DNA from: Prochlorococcus sp. AG-388-A04
Lineage (GTDB): Bacteria; Cyanobacteriota; Cyanobacteriia; PCC-6307; Cyanobiaceae
Assembly: GCA_003279935.1 (NCBI GenBank)
Contig: QCGL01000012.1
Coordinates: 1-62,670, forward strand
Direction: 5' to 3'
DNA length: 62,670 bases
A model generated the notes under the pieces. That model did not search any database. It was not told the DNA's origin and saw only the letters and a list, made by a program, of their open reading frames with translations. The translations under genes and the position numbers were made by a program. Below are positions 45,380 through 54,694 of the stretch, in pieces; the first letter of the stretch is position 1, and every line of letters starts with the position of its first letter.

Positions 45380-45686
45380 TACAAAATTAAATTGAAGAAA
45401 TAAAAATTAATTTAAATTGAAAATACTTTAAAAAGTATTCAATAAAATTTTTGAATTTCAAGAATGCATTGATTAACAATACAACCTAAAACGTTATATG
45501 TGGATAATTATTTATTTATGCAATAGAAAAAATCAGTCATTTTTAAGTATTTAAAACTTAGTTAATTAAAAATAAATGTTTTAAGAATTTAAACCGAGCA
45601 TATTAATGAAACATTATCGCAAATTAATGCGATTAATGTATGATGATTTAGTGGTTTAAGAACACCCTTGTGCTCGAAAACCCTTT
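45380..45686. other. Intergenic region with one perfect DnaA-box-like site
   Basis: This 307-bp gap between accC and tRNA-Leu is very AT-rich with no convincing ORF. It contains TGTGGATAA at 45499-45507 (reverse complement TTATCCACA, the consensus DnaA box) and a near-repeat around 45620-45645 (TTATCGCAAATTAATGCGATTAATG). A single box without others nearby does not make an origin. The region must hold the accC promoter and the tRNA promoter. Confidence 0.5.
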
Positions 45687-45768
45687 GCGGACGTGGCGGA
45701 ATTGGTAGACGCGCACGTCTAAGGAGCGTGTGGCTTAGGCCTTGCGAGTTCAAGTCTCGCCGTCCGCA
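45687..45768 (+). tRNA. tRNA-Leu (anticodon AAG as read)
   Basis: An 82-base class II tRNA. The acceptor stem GCGGACG pairs with CGTCCGC, with discriminator A at 45768. The D-arm is GCG...CGC, and the anticodon stem CACGT/GCGTG holds loop CTAAGGA (anticodon AAG). A variable arm with GGC/GCC stem is followed by T-arm GCGAG-TTCAAGT-CTCGC. The 3' CCA is not encoded. Leu identity follows from the long variable arm and resemblance to bacterial tRNA-Leu (GCGGAATTGGTAGACGC). A34 in the anticodon is unusual for bacteria outside tRNA-Arg. Confidence 0.93.
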
Positions 45769-45793
45769 TTTAATGTATTTTGGATTGACTGCA

Positions 45794-47062
45794 ATGAAAA
45801 AAAAATCAATTGCAGTTGTAATTATCTCTAATGGGCCTGGGGAATTATCAACGTGGGTAAGGCCTGTAGTGAATTATCTAAATAAGATAAATGATACTTC
45901 GAAAAATATTGATAAACTGAATTTCTCAATAAGATTAGTTTTAGTACCGTGTCCAAATGCTACTGGTAAAGAATATGAAGTTGCTAAATCATGGCACAAA
46001 TTTGAATTAGTTACAGAAGCAAAGACTTTTTGGAAATTGTTAATCAGGCCTGCTCAATATGCAAAATGGCCTCAAAAAGGGATCGTTATTTTTCTTGGAG
46101 GAGATCAATTTTGGAGTATTTTGTTAGCAAAAAGATTAGGTTATATCAACATTGCATATGCTGAATGGATTTCAAGATGGCCACGTTGGAATAATGTAAT
46201 TGCAGCAATGAATAAAAACGTCAAGAAAAGCATTCCTTCAAAATATAGATACAAATGTAAAGTTATTGGCGATTTAATGGCAGACATCACCAATAAAAAA
46301 ACAATTGCTTTAAATCTTGAAGAAAAAAATTGGATTGCTTTACTACCAGGTTCTAAAAAAGCAAAGCTTACGGTAGGTATTCCTTTCTTTCTTGAAATCG
46401 CTGATCATATTAATAAAAACAATAAAAATATTAATTTAATGATTCCCATAGCACCAACTACAAGTACAAGCGAATATTTATTCTTTCAAAGTAATAAGAA
46501 TCCTATATCAAAATATTATTCATCCAAAATAAAACAAATTAAACAAATTAAAAGTTCCGTTTTTGATTATGTTATTGAAACCTCAAATAATACAAAAATT
46601 TATTTAATTAATAAACATCCTTGCTATGAAGTACTAAAAAAATGTGATCTTGCAATTACTACAGTTGGAGCAAATACTGCTGAATTAGCTTCACTGACTT
46701 TACCCATGATAGTTATTCTACCCACCCAACATTTGAATGTAATGAACGCTTGGGACGGTATCTTCGGAATAATTGGGAAAATTTCTTTTATAAATAAATT
46801 CTTCACTTTTATAATTAAAAATTGGTACTTAAAGCAGAAAAAATTTTTTTCATGGCCAAATATAAAAGCTAACAAGTTAATTATTCCAGAGAGAATAGGC
46901 AACATTTCACCAAAACAAATCGCTAATGAAGCTATATTTCTTATAAAAAATAAAAAATATTTAAGTGAGCAAAAAGATAATTTATCGAAACAACGAGGGA
47001 AAACTGGTGCAGTTAAAAAATTAGCTTACATAATTTTTAATTCGATCAAAAGATTTAGTTAA
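45794..47062 (+). CDS. LpxB-like (lipid-A-disaccharide synthase family) protein
   Basis: About 422 aa from the ATG at 45794 (an in-frame ATG at 45773 is possible). It shows the GT19/LpxB pattern: ISNGPGELSTWVRPV at the N-terminus, FLGGDQFW near 100, IGDLMAD near 157, LLPGSKKAK near 182 and TVGANTAELASLTLPMIV near 290. Bacterial LpxB joins lipid A sugars; the cyanobacterial relatives with NGPGE are a divergent branch, so the true product is uncertain. The gene starts 26 bp after the tRNA; upstream reading frame through the tRNA is not coding. Confidence 0.8.
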   Translation: MKKKSIAVVIISNGPGELSTWVRPVVNYLNKINDTSKNIDKLNFSIRLVLVPCPNATGKEYEVAKSWHKFELVTEAKTFWKLLIRPAQYAKWPQKGIVIFLGGDQFWSILLAKRLGYINIAYAEWISRWPRWNNVIAAMNKNVKKSIPSKYRYKCKVIGDLMADITNKKTIALNLEEKNWIALLPGSKKAKLTVGIPFFLEIADHINKNNKNINLMIPIAPTTSTSEYLFFQSNKNPISKYYSSKIKQIKQIKSSVFDYVIETSNNTKIYLINKHPCYEVLKKCDLAITTVGANTAELASLTLPMIVILPTQHLNVMNAWDGIFGIIGKISFINKFFTFIIKNWYLKQKKFFSWPNIKANKLIIPERIGNISPKQIANEAIFLIKNKKYLSEQKDNLSKQRGKTGAVKKLAYIIFNSIKRFS

Positions 47063-47073
47063 TTACTAAATAA

Positions 47074-48099
47074 TTACCAGGGATCATCAATTTCTACGGA
47101 TTCTGATTGAGGATTTTCTATGACTGTTGTTTTATCTTCAACAGGTTCAATATCTAAGGGTTCTTGTGACCTTTGAATAGGCCTCTTTGAAGCCCTATTA
47201 GATATAGATGGCCTTTGAACAACAAATTCTGTCGTATTTTCTTCATCAGTTCGTTGGATTAATTGTTCAGAGGAGTCACTATCCAAATAAAGTTGTTTTT
47301 TATTATTTATTTTTTCTTGTGCAGTTTCAATTTCTACATATTCAAGTTCTTCTTCTATAAATTCTTGTTCTTCTATAAATTCTTCTTCTTTGATTTCTTC
47401 AATAAAATTATTTCGTTCTTCTGATTCAGAACCTGACAATAGCTGATTCTCTACTGGCACAAGATTTGCTGTATACCTATTTGCTTCCCTTTCTTCCCAA
47501 GAAGAACCACCAACCCCAAGTTTCTCGAGTAATCCACTACTTAGTTGATTCAGTTTTTCCTCTGCGCCTTCATAAACAATTATTCTGTCAGTACCACTAC
47601 TGACTATCTCATCTACAGGAATTTCCCAAGTACTTAAAACACCTTCACCTAAAAGAGGAACTCCTACTGCACCCATAACAAGAGAAATTAAATCCCCCGT
47701 CTCAATATCAAAAGAAAATCCAAGAACTCTTCCAAGAAGCTGACCAGATTCCGTAATTACCTGGCAATTTATAACTTTCCCATATCTTTCAGGAGAAAAA
47801 CCGTCGCTCAAAGAATCTAAAGAATCCACTAAAATTACATCGCCAACTTGCTTGATACTTTCAAGAGGCATCCATTTCGGTAAACCTGGCAAAAATCTTG
47901 TGAGAGGATTGTCTCTAAGACCTAGAGCAACTACCTCTCTTCTATCGATGTCAACAACTACTTCACCAACAACCCCTAATCTCCTTCCAGTATCAGTAGT
48001 AATGACTTGAGTTCCCATAAGTTCCGATCTTAACCATAGACGTTCACTAGGTACGGAATTGCGGCCATTATTATTTGTGGATGTGTTCGACAAACTCAT
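47074..48099 (-). CDS. PRC-barrel domain protein
   Basis: A 341-aa protein with two PRC-barrel domains, about residues 23-95 (LWLRSELMGTQVITTDTGRRLG) and 105-180 (YGKVINCQVITESGQLLG), then a strongly acidic Glu-rich segment (about 215-265) and a disordered tail. PRC barrels occur in RNA-processing and photosynthesis-related proteins. It lies 45 bp downstream of smc on the same strand, which may be functional or only transcriptional linkage. Confidence 0.85.
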   Translation of the reverse strand: MSLSNTSTNNNGRNSVPSERLWLRSELMGTQVITTDTGRRLGVVGEVVVDIDRREVVALGLRDNPLTRFLPGLPKWMPLESIKQVGDVILVDSLDSLSDGFSPERYGKVINCQVITESGQLLGRVLGFSFDIETGDLISLVMGAVGVPLLGEGVLSTWEIPVDEIVSSGTDRIIVYEGAEEKLNQLSSGLLEKLGVGGSSWEEREANRYTANLVPVENQLLSGSESEERNNFIEEIKEEEFIEEQEFIEEELEYVEIETAQEKINNKKQLYLDSDSSEQLIQRTDEENTTEFVVQRPSISNRASKRPIQRSQEPLDIEPVEDKTTVIENPQSESVEIDDPW

Positions 48100-48144
48100 T
48101 AATATCTTTCTGACATTCTGACGTAAAAATTTAAAAAAGTGTGA

Positions 48145-51100
48145 TTATGCAGCATTTGGTAATCCAACAACTTGAGTATTAGCACCTCTTGCTTGAGCAA
48201 CACCAATTGTTCGTTCAGATGCACCTATCATAGGTCTTCTATGGCTTACGACTATAAATTGAGCATTTGATGACTGACTTGTTATTAATTTTGATAATCT
48301 TTCAACGTTAATACCATCTAAAAAACTATCTACTTCATCTAATGCATAAAAAGGAGAAGGCTTATATTTTTGCAACGCAAATAAAAAACTTAGGGCCGTT
48401 AATGATTTCTCTCCACCCGACATTGAAGCTAATCTTCTGACATTTTTTCCTTTAGGATGAGCCACTAAAGTTAAACCTCCCTCCAAAGGAGCTTCTGGAT
48501 TTTCGAGCTGAAGGAACCCATCTCCATCTGATAAATTGGCAAAGATTTCTCTAAAATGCTTATCAACCTCTACGAATGCCTGCATAAATGCTTCTTGTCG
48601 CATAGTTGAAACAGTTTCTATTCTTAATAACAACTCCGATCTTTCATTAGATAAAACTTCCAGTCTTTCTATTAAATCATTTAACCTTTCTTTCAATTCC
48701 TCTAATTCATCTAAAGCTAACATATTTACGGGTTCTAAACTTTCCAATTTCGTATTAATCACAACGATCTCTGATTGTAATAAATCAAGAGTTATACTCT
48801 CATATTCTCCAAAGCTAGGCAAAGGATCAGGTAGCTCTTTTTTATAATTTTCTAACTTGATAGTTTCGCTACGCATTTCCTCATTTAGAGAATTTAAATC
48901 TCTTTCGAGATATTCCAACTTAAGAATAAACTGATTTATTTCTTGTCTTTTATTTGAAATAGATGAATTCAACTCATCCCTTTTTCTTCTTAATATTCCG
49001 AGATCCTTTTCAAGTAATGATTTCTGACCATCAAGACTAGCAAGCTCACTTTTATAATCATCTCTTTTCTTTATCCATGCATTATGAGCATTAGAAAGCT
49101 CTTTAACTGATTCTTGTAGATTCTTTTCTTGTAGAGATATTAGATTTAATTGATTATTTATACGTTCTTGATTTAAAACAAATTGATTCTTTTTATTTAA
49201 TAATTCATCTTTCTCTTGAATCATTAATTCAAGTTTTTTATCTAATTTTTCGAAATCATTATTATGAGTCATTAAAGAGGATGTTTGATTATCTTCATAA
49301 TTCTTTTTAAGGATCATTCCCAATTCATCCAACTTTTTTTTAAATGGTTTTATTTCATTTTGAATATTATCCAAATTATCATTTAATAAATTATTTTGAG
49401 AGGTAAGCTTATTTAGTCTCAAATTATTATCGTCAATTCTTTTCATCGAAACTTTTAGAGAATTATTATTTACTTCAATTTCTTTATTAGAGGATACGCA
49501 ATCCTTTAATATTTCCCTTTGATTAAAATTTAATTTATTCAAGTTATTAGTTTTATTTAAAATATCATTATCTGATTTCTTCAAAGCTTCTTCAATGATT
49601 GTTAGTCTTTGTTTTATGGGGTGAGCATCGTCAATATCATTATTGGTTCCAAACCTATAAGCAAGATCTTTATTAACTTTACTACCTCCGGTAATTGCAC
49701 CACTAACTTCCAATAGTTCTCCACTCAAAGTAACCATTCTAATTTTTTGTTTAGATGATTTCGCTGACTCTAAATCTGAAAAGACTACTGTATCTCCAAA
49801 AACATATTTAAAAACATCATCATAAACATCATCACAATCAATTAAATTAATAGCCTTATCTACAAATCCATTCTCTTTAGTATTCTCAAATCTTTTAAGC
49901 GCGAAATTTTTTTTATAAGTTTTAATTCTATTAAGTGGAAGAAAGGTTAATCTCCCTGCTTTCTTTTTTTTAAGAATTTCAATAGCTTTTGAAGCAATAG
50001 TGTCATTATCAACAACTATTTGTCCAAGTCTATTACCAGCTGCAATTTCCAATGCGTATCTGTTTTTGTCGTTTACTGAACCCAATTGAGCAACATATCC
50101 ATGTATACCCTCTAAACCTGCCTCTAAAAGTATCCTTAATGCATATGATCCCCTGGTTTCATTTAGAGCTTCTTTTCTGCTTTCACATCTTGATAAATCC
50201 TTTTCAAGCCTTAATTGTTCGTTATTTAGCCTTTGTTTAGTTTTATTCAATAAATCTATTTCAATTTTTAAAGTGTCAATCTCAGATCTAATACTGCTCA
50301 AATTACGATTTTTTGTATCCGTTAATTTTTCATTATTTTGATTACATTCTGATAGTTTTTGTTTTTCTAACTTTAAAAGATCATTTTGAGATGAAATTTC
50401 CTCTCTTTGAATATTAATTTGTATAATTTCCTCCTCAATATTCCTTTTACTAGATTCAAGAGGTTGTAATAAAGATTTTATGTTTTCTAACTCATTATTG
50501 ACCTTTATACTTTGCTTTGAAAATTCACCTGATTCACCTGCAGCATCAGAAAGTTTTTTTCTAGATAACTTATGTTTTAACGTTAAATCTTGAATCTCGA
50601 TGTTCAATTTTTCTAGATAATTATCATTAAAGTGCTCTTGTTGATTCTTTTCTAACTCCGTATTTTTTTTAGATATTGCAATCTTATCTCGTTGATCTTG
50701 CAGCTTAATGCCCTCCTCTTTATTAACAACTGCTATTCTTTCTAATTCCCTTAAATTAGAATTTATACTCCCAATATCAGAATTTACTTTGATTAAGTTA
50801 TCTTCTCCTTTCTCTTTTAATTCTGCAATCATTATTTGCATTGCATCTTGCAATACTTGTATTTCTTTACTAAGAGATTCTTTTTGTTGATTAAATAAAA
50901 TCTTACTCTTATCCAAGTTAATAGCTTTTTTCTTAATTAATTCAATATTTTGAACTTGTTTATCGAATAAAAGTACTTTTTCAATCTCCTTAATATGAAA
51001 AAGTTTTGCCTTCAACTCTTTATATTTTTTTGCTTTTTCACATTCTTTTTCAAGCTTTACTTTACTAGATTGCAGTTCGTTTTCTAGAATCTCGCATCTT

Positions 51101-51735
51101 TCTTGTCTTTCAAAAACATCATTAAGTTTGGAATGCGTTTGTTCAATTCTGCTATCAAAAAGAGCTACCCCTGCCAATTCATCAATAAGTGTTCTCCTCT
51201 CTTTATTATTCATTGATACTATTCTTGTGACATCTCCCTGCATCACAACATTACTGCCTTCTGGATCAACACTTATATCTCTAAGAACTCTCTGTATTTG
51301 TTGTAAAGTACATTGTCGTCCGTCAGAGGTATAAGTCGATGCATATGATCCACCAGGCATTAGCCGTAATTTTCTGGAAACTATCCATTCTTTTTGATCT
51401 TTTTTAAGCGCGATATCATCTTTTTCTAAATCCAAAGGTGGAACATCTTCCCTTGGCGACCAATCTTCAATATTGAATTTAACGGAAACAAATGTTTCGG
51501 AAGATTTACCTTCTTTTACTTTAGAATTATTTATTAAATCTGGTAATCTCTCTGCTCTCATACCTCTACTATTTGCCAAACCTAAACAGAATAAAATTCC
51601 GTCCAAAATATTACTTTTCCCAGATCCATTTGGACCAGTCACCACTGTAAAACCTTCTTCAAGTGGAATTTTTACACTTCCTCCGAAAGATTTAAAATTT
51701 TCAAACTCGACCTGATTGATGTATACCAATCGCAA
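48145..51735 (-). CDS. smc: Chromosome segregation protein SMC
   Basis: A 1196-aa structural-maintenance-of-chromosomes ATPase. The N-terminal head has Walker A GPNGSGKSNILDGI from residue 34, and a long coiled coil spans about 170-510. The hinge at about 530-690 contains GIHGYVAQLG and VSGAITGGS. A second coiled coil (about 700-1030) leads to the C-terminal head with signature SMSGGEKSLTALSFLFALQ and Walker B FYALDEVDSFLD. The start is TTG. ScpA/ScpB are not in the window. This is the longest gene here and normal for the family. Confidence 0.96.
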   Translation of the reverse strand: MRLVYINQVEFENFKSFGGSVKIPLEEGFTVVTGPNGSGKSNILDGILFCLGLANSRGMRAERLPDLINNSKVKEGKSSETFVSVKFNIEDWSPREDVPPLDLEKDDIALKKDQKEWIVSRKLRLMPGGSYASTYTSDGRQCTLQQIQRVLRDISVDPEGSNVVMQGDVTRIVSMNNKERRTLIDELAGVALFDSRIEQTHSKLNDVFERQERCEILENELQSSKVKLEKECEKAKKYKELKAKLFHIKEIEKVLLFDKQVQNIELIKKKAINLDKSKILFNQQKESLSKEIQVLQDAMQIMIAELKEKGEDNLIKVNSDIGSINSNLRELERIAVVNKEEGIKLQDQRDKIAISKKNTELEKNQQEHFNDNYLEKLNIEIQDLTLKHKLSRKKLSDAAGESGEFSKQSIKVNNELENIKSLLQPLESSKRNIEEEIIQINIQREEISSQNDLLKLEKQKLSECNQNNEKLTDTKNRNLSSIRSEIDTLKIEIDLLNKTKQRLNNEQLRLEKDLSRCESRKEALNETRGSYALRILLEAGLEGIHGYVAQLGSVNDKNRYALEIAAGNRLGQIVVDNDTIASKAIEILKKKKAGRLTFLPLNRIKTYKKNFALKRFENTKENGFVDKAINLIDCDDVYDDVFKYVFGDTVVFSDLESAKSSKQKIRMVTLSGELLEVSGAITGGSKVNKDLAYRFGTNNDIDDAHPIKQRLTIIEEALKKSDNDILNKTNNLNKLNFNQREILKDCVSSNKEIEVNNNSLKVSMKRIDDNNLRLNKLTSQNNLLNDNLDNIQNEIKPFKKKLDELGMILKKNYEDNQTSSLMTHNNDFEKLDKKLELMIQEKDELLNKKNQFVLNQERINNQLNLISLQEKNLQESVKELSNAHNAWIKKRDDYKSELASLDGQKSLLEKDLGILRRKRDELNSSISNKRQEINQFILKLEYLERDLNSLNEEMRSETIKLENYKKELPDPLPSFGEYESITLDLLQSEIVVINTKLESLEPVNMLALDELEELKERLNDLIERLEVLSNERSELLLRIETVSTMRQEAFMQAFVEVDKHFREIFANLSDGDGFLQLENPEAPLEGGLTLVAHPKGKNVRRLASMSGGEKSLTALSFLFALQKYKPSPFYALDEVDSFLDGINVERLSKLITSQSSNAQFIVVSHRRPMIGASERTIGVAQARGANTQVVGLPNAA

Positions 51736-51811
51736 GTCACAATAGCTAAGTAAGAATAGCTACTTTTCAAAAAATCTCAAGAGAATTATTAAGATTATTT
51801 CTAAAAACAAA

Positions 51812-52174
51812 TTAATTATTTTTAGTTAATTGACAAAAATTCCCATCTATTATGAACAAACCGTTTAACAATTTACCGTTCAATATCATTTTTAACTCTT
51901 GAGAGTCTTGATTATGAGAAATAAAAGAGAGAGTGCCATGATCAATTCTTTTTACTAAACCTCTATTATTAGAAAGTTGATATTCCACTCTAGAAAGCCA
52001 CACCAATCTATGATTTGGTTGTTTTACTATTTTAACAAAGCCCTTATTTAGTAATGGAATTTCTTGAAATTTCCAAGTAAAACAATCTAATTGATCTTCA
52101 ACAAGAAAATCATAGTGAATATCAATTAATTTACGACCTAGGATCTTATGTTCGAGTAAAACCCATCGATTCAT
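51812..52174 (-). CDS. Conserved cyanobacterial protein of unknown function
   Basis: A 120-aa soluble, beta-rich protein. It begins RWVLLEH, has IHYDFLVEDQLDCFTWKF near 20-37 and the HRLVWLSRVEYQLSNNRGLVKRIDHG region near 55-80. The layout (EH...HYDFL.E...TW....HR..WL...G.V.R.D.G) looks like a conserved family, but I cannot name it. It is 76 bp upstream of smc on the same strand. Confidence 0.65.
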   Translation of the reverse strand: MNRWVLLEHKILGRKLIDIHYDFLVEDQLDCFTWKFQEIPLLNKGFVKIVKQPNHRLVWLSRVEYQLSNNRGLVKRIDHGTLSFISHNQDSQELKMILNGKLLNGLFIIDGNFCQLTKNN

Positions 52175-52217
52175 TATCTAGTGCATCAATAAATTATTTT
52201 ATATCAATAATCAATCA

Positions 52218-52247
52218 TTAAGATAGCTAACAAGTTAGCTATCTTAA
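52218..52247. repeat. Perfect 14-bp inverted repeat (strong hairpin)
   Basis: TTAAGATAGCTAAC (52218-52231), AA, GTTAGCTATCTTAA (52234-52247). As RNA this is a 13-14 bp uninterrupted stem with a tiny loop. On the minus strand it follows the 45-aa membrane gene and precedes the gene at 51812, so termination or 3'-end protection of that small transcript is likely, although no clear T-tract follows on that strand. Confidence 0.7.
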
Positions 52248-52259
52248 AAAAAGAAAAGC

Positions 52260-52397
52260 CTAGTTACCAGCATCAGGAACAAATCTCAAAGCAATAAATA
52301 GCAGACTACCAGCTCCTGCAATAGCTGCTGCTACCAATCCAAAATCAGTTGGAATTGTACGGGATGCAAAAATAATTGCTGCAAGTGTGATATCCAT
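52260..52397 (-). CDS. Small membrane protein (45 aa)
   Basis: A 45-aa protein read on the minus strand. A short N-terminal helix (ITLAAIIFASR), then PTDFGLVAAAIAGAGSLLFIALRF as the main membrane helix, and the tail VPDAGN. The sharply defined membrane helix and the strong hairpin after the stop support a real gene. I recall similar picocyanobacterial proteins, but no named family. It could be an accessory subunit of a photosynthetic or respiratory complex; that is speculation. Confidence 0.55.
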   Translation of the reverse strand: MDITLAAIIFASRTIPTDFGLVAAAIAGAGSLLFIALRFVPDAGN

Positions 52398-52584
52398 GAT
52401 GAAATAAAAAACTTAATTTAATAAAGTCAGTAATAGCTTAACAAAACCTTATTACAGAACAGTGTAGATAAATGAAATGTAAATAAAATTTTATATGTCT
52501 ATATTTTTATTAAAAACAAATTTAAATAGAAGGGTTTCAAATTAAGAAAATACGAACTACTCTTAAAGAAATGCTGGTGGATTA

Positions 52585-53046
52585 ATGGAAGCTTTTCATC
52601 CTCCCAAAGAAGTTAAAGAAACAATTGATGATTCTGTACTGCCAAAGGAAGAAGGTATATCAGAAAAATGGTTACGTGAAAAAATCGATAGTTTGATTCC
52701 TTTAATACAAGAAAAATGGCCTAATATTGCACAACAAACTCTTGAGACTGCAAAAGGGAGTATTGATGATTTAGTTGGAGTAATAGCAAGTCATACTGGA
52801 TCATCTACTAGTGGTATTAAAAATCAATTATTTCAAATCATTGATTCAATTCAAGAAAATAATTGGGAAATTGCAGATAAAATAGAACCAATCGAAAGTC
52901 AATTAGAAGAATTACTAGATGAACTAAACAGTACATTAAGGCCAAAAATAGAAACCCCAATTAGAAAAAAACCAATTTTATCTATTGCTATTGCTGCTGG
53001 TATAGGATTATTTATAGGTAGTTTAATTAATAGTAGAAATAAATAA
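52585..53046 (+). CDS. DUF883/ElaB-like tail-anchored membrane protein
   Basis: A 153-aa protein with a long helical, acidic soluble region (residues 20-125, IPLIQEKWPNIAQQTLETAKGSIDDLV...) and a C-terminal membrane helix with small residues (SIAIAAGIGLFIGSLI), the layout of DUF883/ElaB proteins that attach to ribosomes or membranes. Strict family membership is uncertain. Its stop is directly followed by the start of the holin-like gene. Confidence 0.65.
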   Translation: MEAFHPPKEVKETIDDSVLPKEEGISEKWLREKIDSLIPLIQEKWPNIAQQTLETAKGSIDDLVGVIASHTGSSTSGIKNQLFQIIDSIQENNWEIADKIEPIESQLEELLDELNSTLRPKIETPIRKKPILSIAIAAGIGLFIGSLINSRNK

Positions 53047-53433
53047 ATGGATAAACCCAAAAACAAAAACTTTGCTAATACAGCTTCAAGAATCTCTGCA
53101 ATTGCAAGTTCTGTAATGGATTTGCATGTCCGAATAGCACTTCAAGAAGTTGATAGAGAGAAGAGAAGATTAATAAGTGGGGGAGTATTTATTTCTATAG
53201 GTGGAATTTTGTTATTGTTAGTTTTAATTTGTATTCATGTTATTTTTTATCTCACTCTTAGTAAGTTTAATAACTGGGCCACAGAATATAATTTACTTTT
53301 AATAATATTTGTTGATTTATTTCTTGCAGGTTTAAGCTTAAAGCTTGGCGGAAAACTAGCTAAAGGACCTTATCTACCCCAAACACTAGAGGGTTTGGGT
53401 AAAACAACAAAAGCAGTATTAGGAAAAAAATAA
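53047..53433 (+). CDS. Putative holin-X superfamily (phage-holin-family) membrane protein
   Basis: A 128-aa protein with two membrane helices (about 45-70 and 82-105) separated by a short polar turn, preceded by a helical N-terminus (HVRIALQEVDREKRRLISGG). This matches the Actinobacterial Holin-X / DUF1469-like pattern often paired with a DUF883-like protein in housekeeping operons; it is not evidence of a prophage. It immediately follows the DUF883-like gene. Confidence 0.65.
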   Translation: MDKPKNKNFANTASRISAIASSVMDLHVRIALQEVDREKRRLISGGVFISIGGILLLLVLICIHVIFYLTLSKFNNWATEYNLLLIIFVDLFLAGLSLKLGGKLAKGPYLPQTLEGLGKTTKAVLGKK

Positions 53434-53434
53434 A

Positions 53435-54559
53435 TTATCTTATTAAATATTTAATCCATCTACAATCAATACCTCCATTACTCACGGGTATTTTCAAAGA
53501 AGATTTCATTTTTAAATATCTTGTAAGTTTTGGATTCCCACTTAGTAACCAGAATTCCCAGCCTGAAAAATTTCTCTTCAAAAATTCACCCATATCCTCA
53601 TATAAAGTAATTAATTCGTTTTCATCACCTAGTTTTTTTCCATAAGGTGGATTACATAAAACTAATCCTTCTGCAGATTTAATTTGAATATTTTTAAAAT
53701 CATCATTTTGTAATTCAATATAATTTCCAAGTCCTGCTAGTTTTATGTTGACTTTTGCTTGATTAAAAACATCTTTATTAATCTCACAACCAATAATTTT
53801 TGATAATTTCTCAAAAGTGATAACTTTCTTCTGAGCCTTGTTTTTCTCTTCTAGATAAATATTTTTATTAAAATCGAGCCAATTTTCAAAAAGATAAAAT
53901 TGTTGGAATTTAAGTGGAACTTTAAGAATTTGATTAATAGCCTCTATTAAAAAAGTTCCTGAACCACACATAAGATCAACCAAAGGTTTAGTTCCATTCC
54001 ATTCAGTCATTTTCAATAAACCCGAAGCTAAATTTTCTTTAAGTGGAGCATTTCCAATAGCGGGTCTATAGCCTCTTTTATGAAGACTTTCAAAACTACT
54101 CTGCAAGCTAAGAATCCCACGATCATTATTTAAATGTAAATGAATTATCAAATCAGGATTATCTAAAGAAATATTTGATCTACTATTCCAAACAGATTGT
54201 TGAAGATCTGTAATTGAATTTTTAACCTCAAGAGCAGTGAAATGAGAATGACTTAACGATGAAGTTCTCCCGGTAACTTGAACATTGAATGTTTTTTCAG
54301 AAGGTAACCATTTTAACCAATCAAACGAATTTCTTACTCCCTCATATAATGAAAGCCTGTCGTAGCATACAAAACGTGCAACCTCTCTATAAAAACGAAA
54401 AGCAATTCTTGAAAAAAAATGAATTCTATAGAAAGTTGCATAATCACATTCAAAAGAAACTGATCTTTTATACGTATTAACATTAAATCCACCCAAATCA
54501 ATAATTTCACTTGCTAAATATTGCTCTAAACCTTCAGGTGATGATGCAATTACATTCAT
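53435..54559 (-). CDS. THUMP-domain RNA methyltransferase (RlmL/Trm14-like)
   Basis: A 374-aa S-adenosylmethionine-dependent methyltransferase, probably making N2-methylguanosine in 23S rRNA. An N-terminal THUMP-like region (about 45-150) is followed by the Rossmann domain. Motifs are PLVDLMCGSGTFLIEA near 196-211, and the catalytic LCNPPYGKKLG near 300-310, an N-P-P-Y motif for exocyclic amine methylation. Without the second (RlmK) domain of E. coli RlmKL, it is the short form. Convergent with the holin-like gene, 1 bp apart. Confidence 0.85.
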   Translation of the reverse strand: MNVIASSPEGLEQYLASEIIDLGGFNVNTYKRSVSFECDYATFYRIHFFSRIAFRFYREVARFVCYDRLSLYEGVRNSFDWLKWLPSEKTFNVQVTGRTSSLSHSHFTALEVKNSITDLQQSVWNSRSNISLDNPDLIIHLHLNNDRGILSLQSSFESLHKRGYRPAIGNAPLKENLASGLLKMTEWNGTKPLVDLMCGSGTFLIEAINQILKVPLKFQQFYLFENWLDFNKNIYLEEKNKAQKKVITFEKLSKIIGCEINKDVFNQAKVNIKLAGLGNYIELQNDDFKNIQIKSAEGLVLCNPPYGKKLGDENELITLYEDMGEFLKRNFSGWEFWLLSGNPKLTRYLKMKSSLKIPVSNGGIDCRWIKYLIR

Positions 54560-54621
54560 ATATATTTAAAAAATTAATGAAATAACTATTCAATACTCAT
54601 TTTGCCTGCCAGAATATAAAT

Positions 54622-54685
54622 GTCCAATTGGACTAGGTGATCTCAACCGATGTTTCGGACAGCGGTTCGATTCCGCTCAACTCCA
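54622..54685 (+). ncRNA. ssrA: tmRNA acceptor piece (permuted ssrA)
   Basis: The 3' tRNA-like part of tmRNA lies upstream of the coding part, as in permuted two-piece genes. T-arm AGCGG-TTCGATT-CCGCT is at 54661-54677. The acceptor strand CAACTCC at 54678-54684 pairs with GGGGTTG at the start of the coding piece (one G-U), with discriminator A at 54685. A CCGA-TGTT-TCGG hairpin is at 54647-54658. The 5' end is uncertain; a perfect GTCCAATTGGAC palindrome at 54622-54633 may be part of the precursor. CCA is not encoded. Confidence 0.88.
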
Positions 54686-54694
54686 TTTCCTTTT

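Noticed and set aside
45668..45793. 5' extension of the LpxB-like frame through the tRNA-Leu
   Set aside because: The region is the tRNA itself; conserved LpxB-like sequence begins only at the ATG near 45794.
53047..53433. Holin-like gene as a sign of prophage
   Set aside because: It is paired with a DUF883-like gene in an ordinary housekeeping context with no lysin, capsid or integrase nearby.
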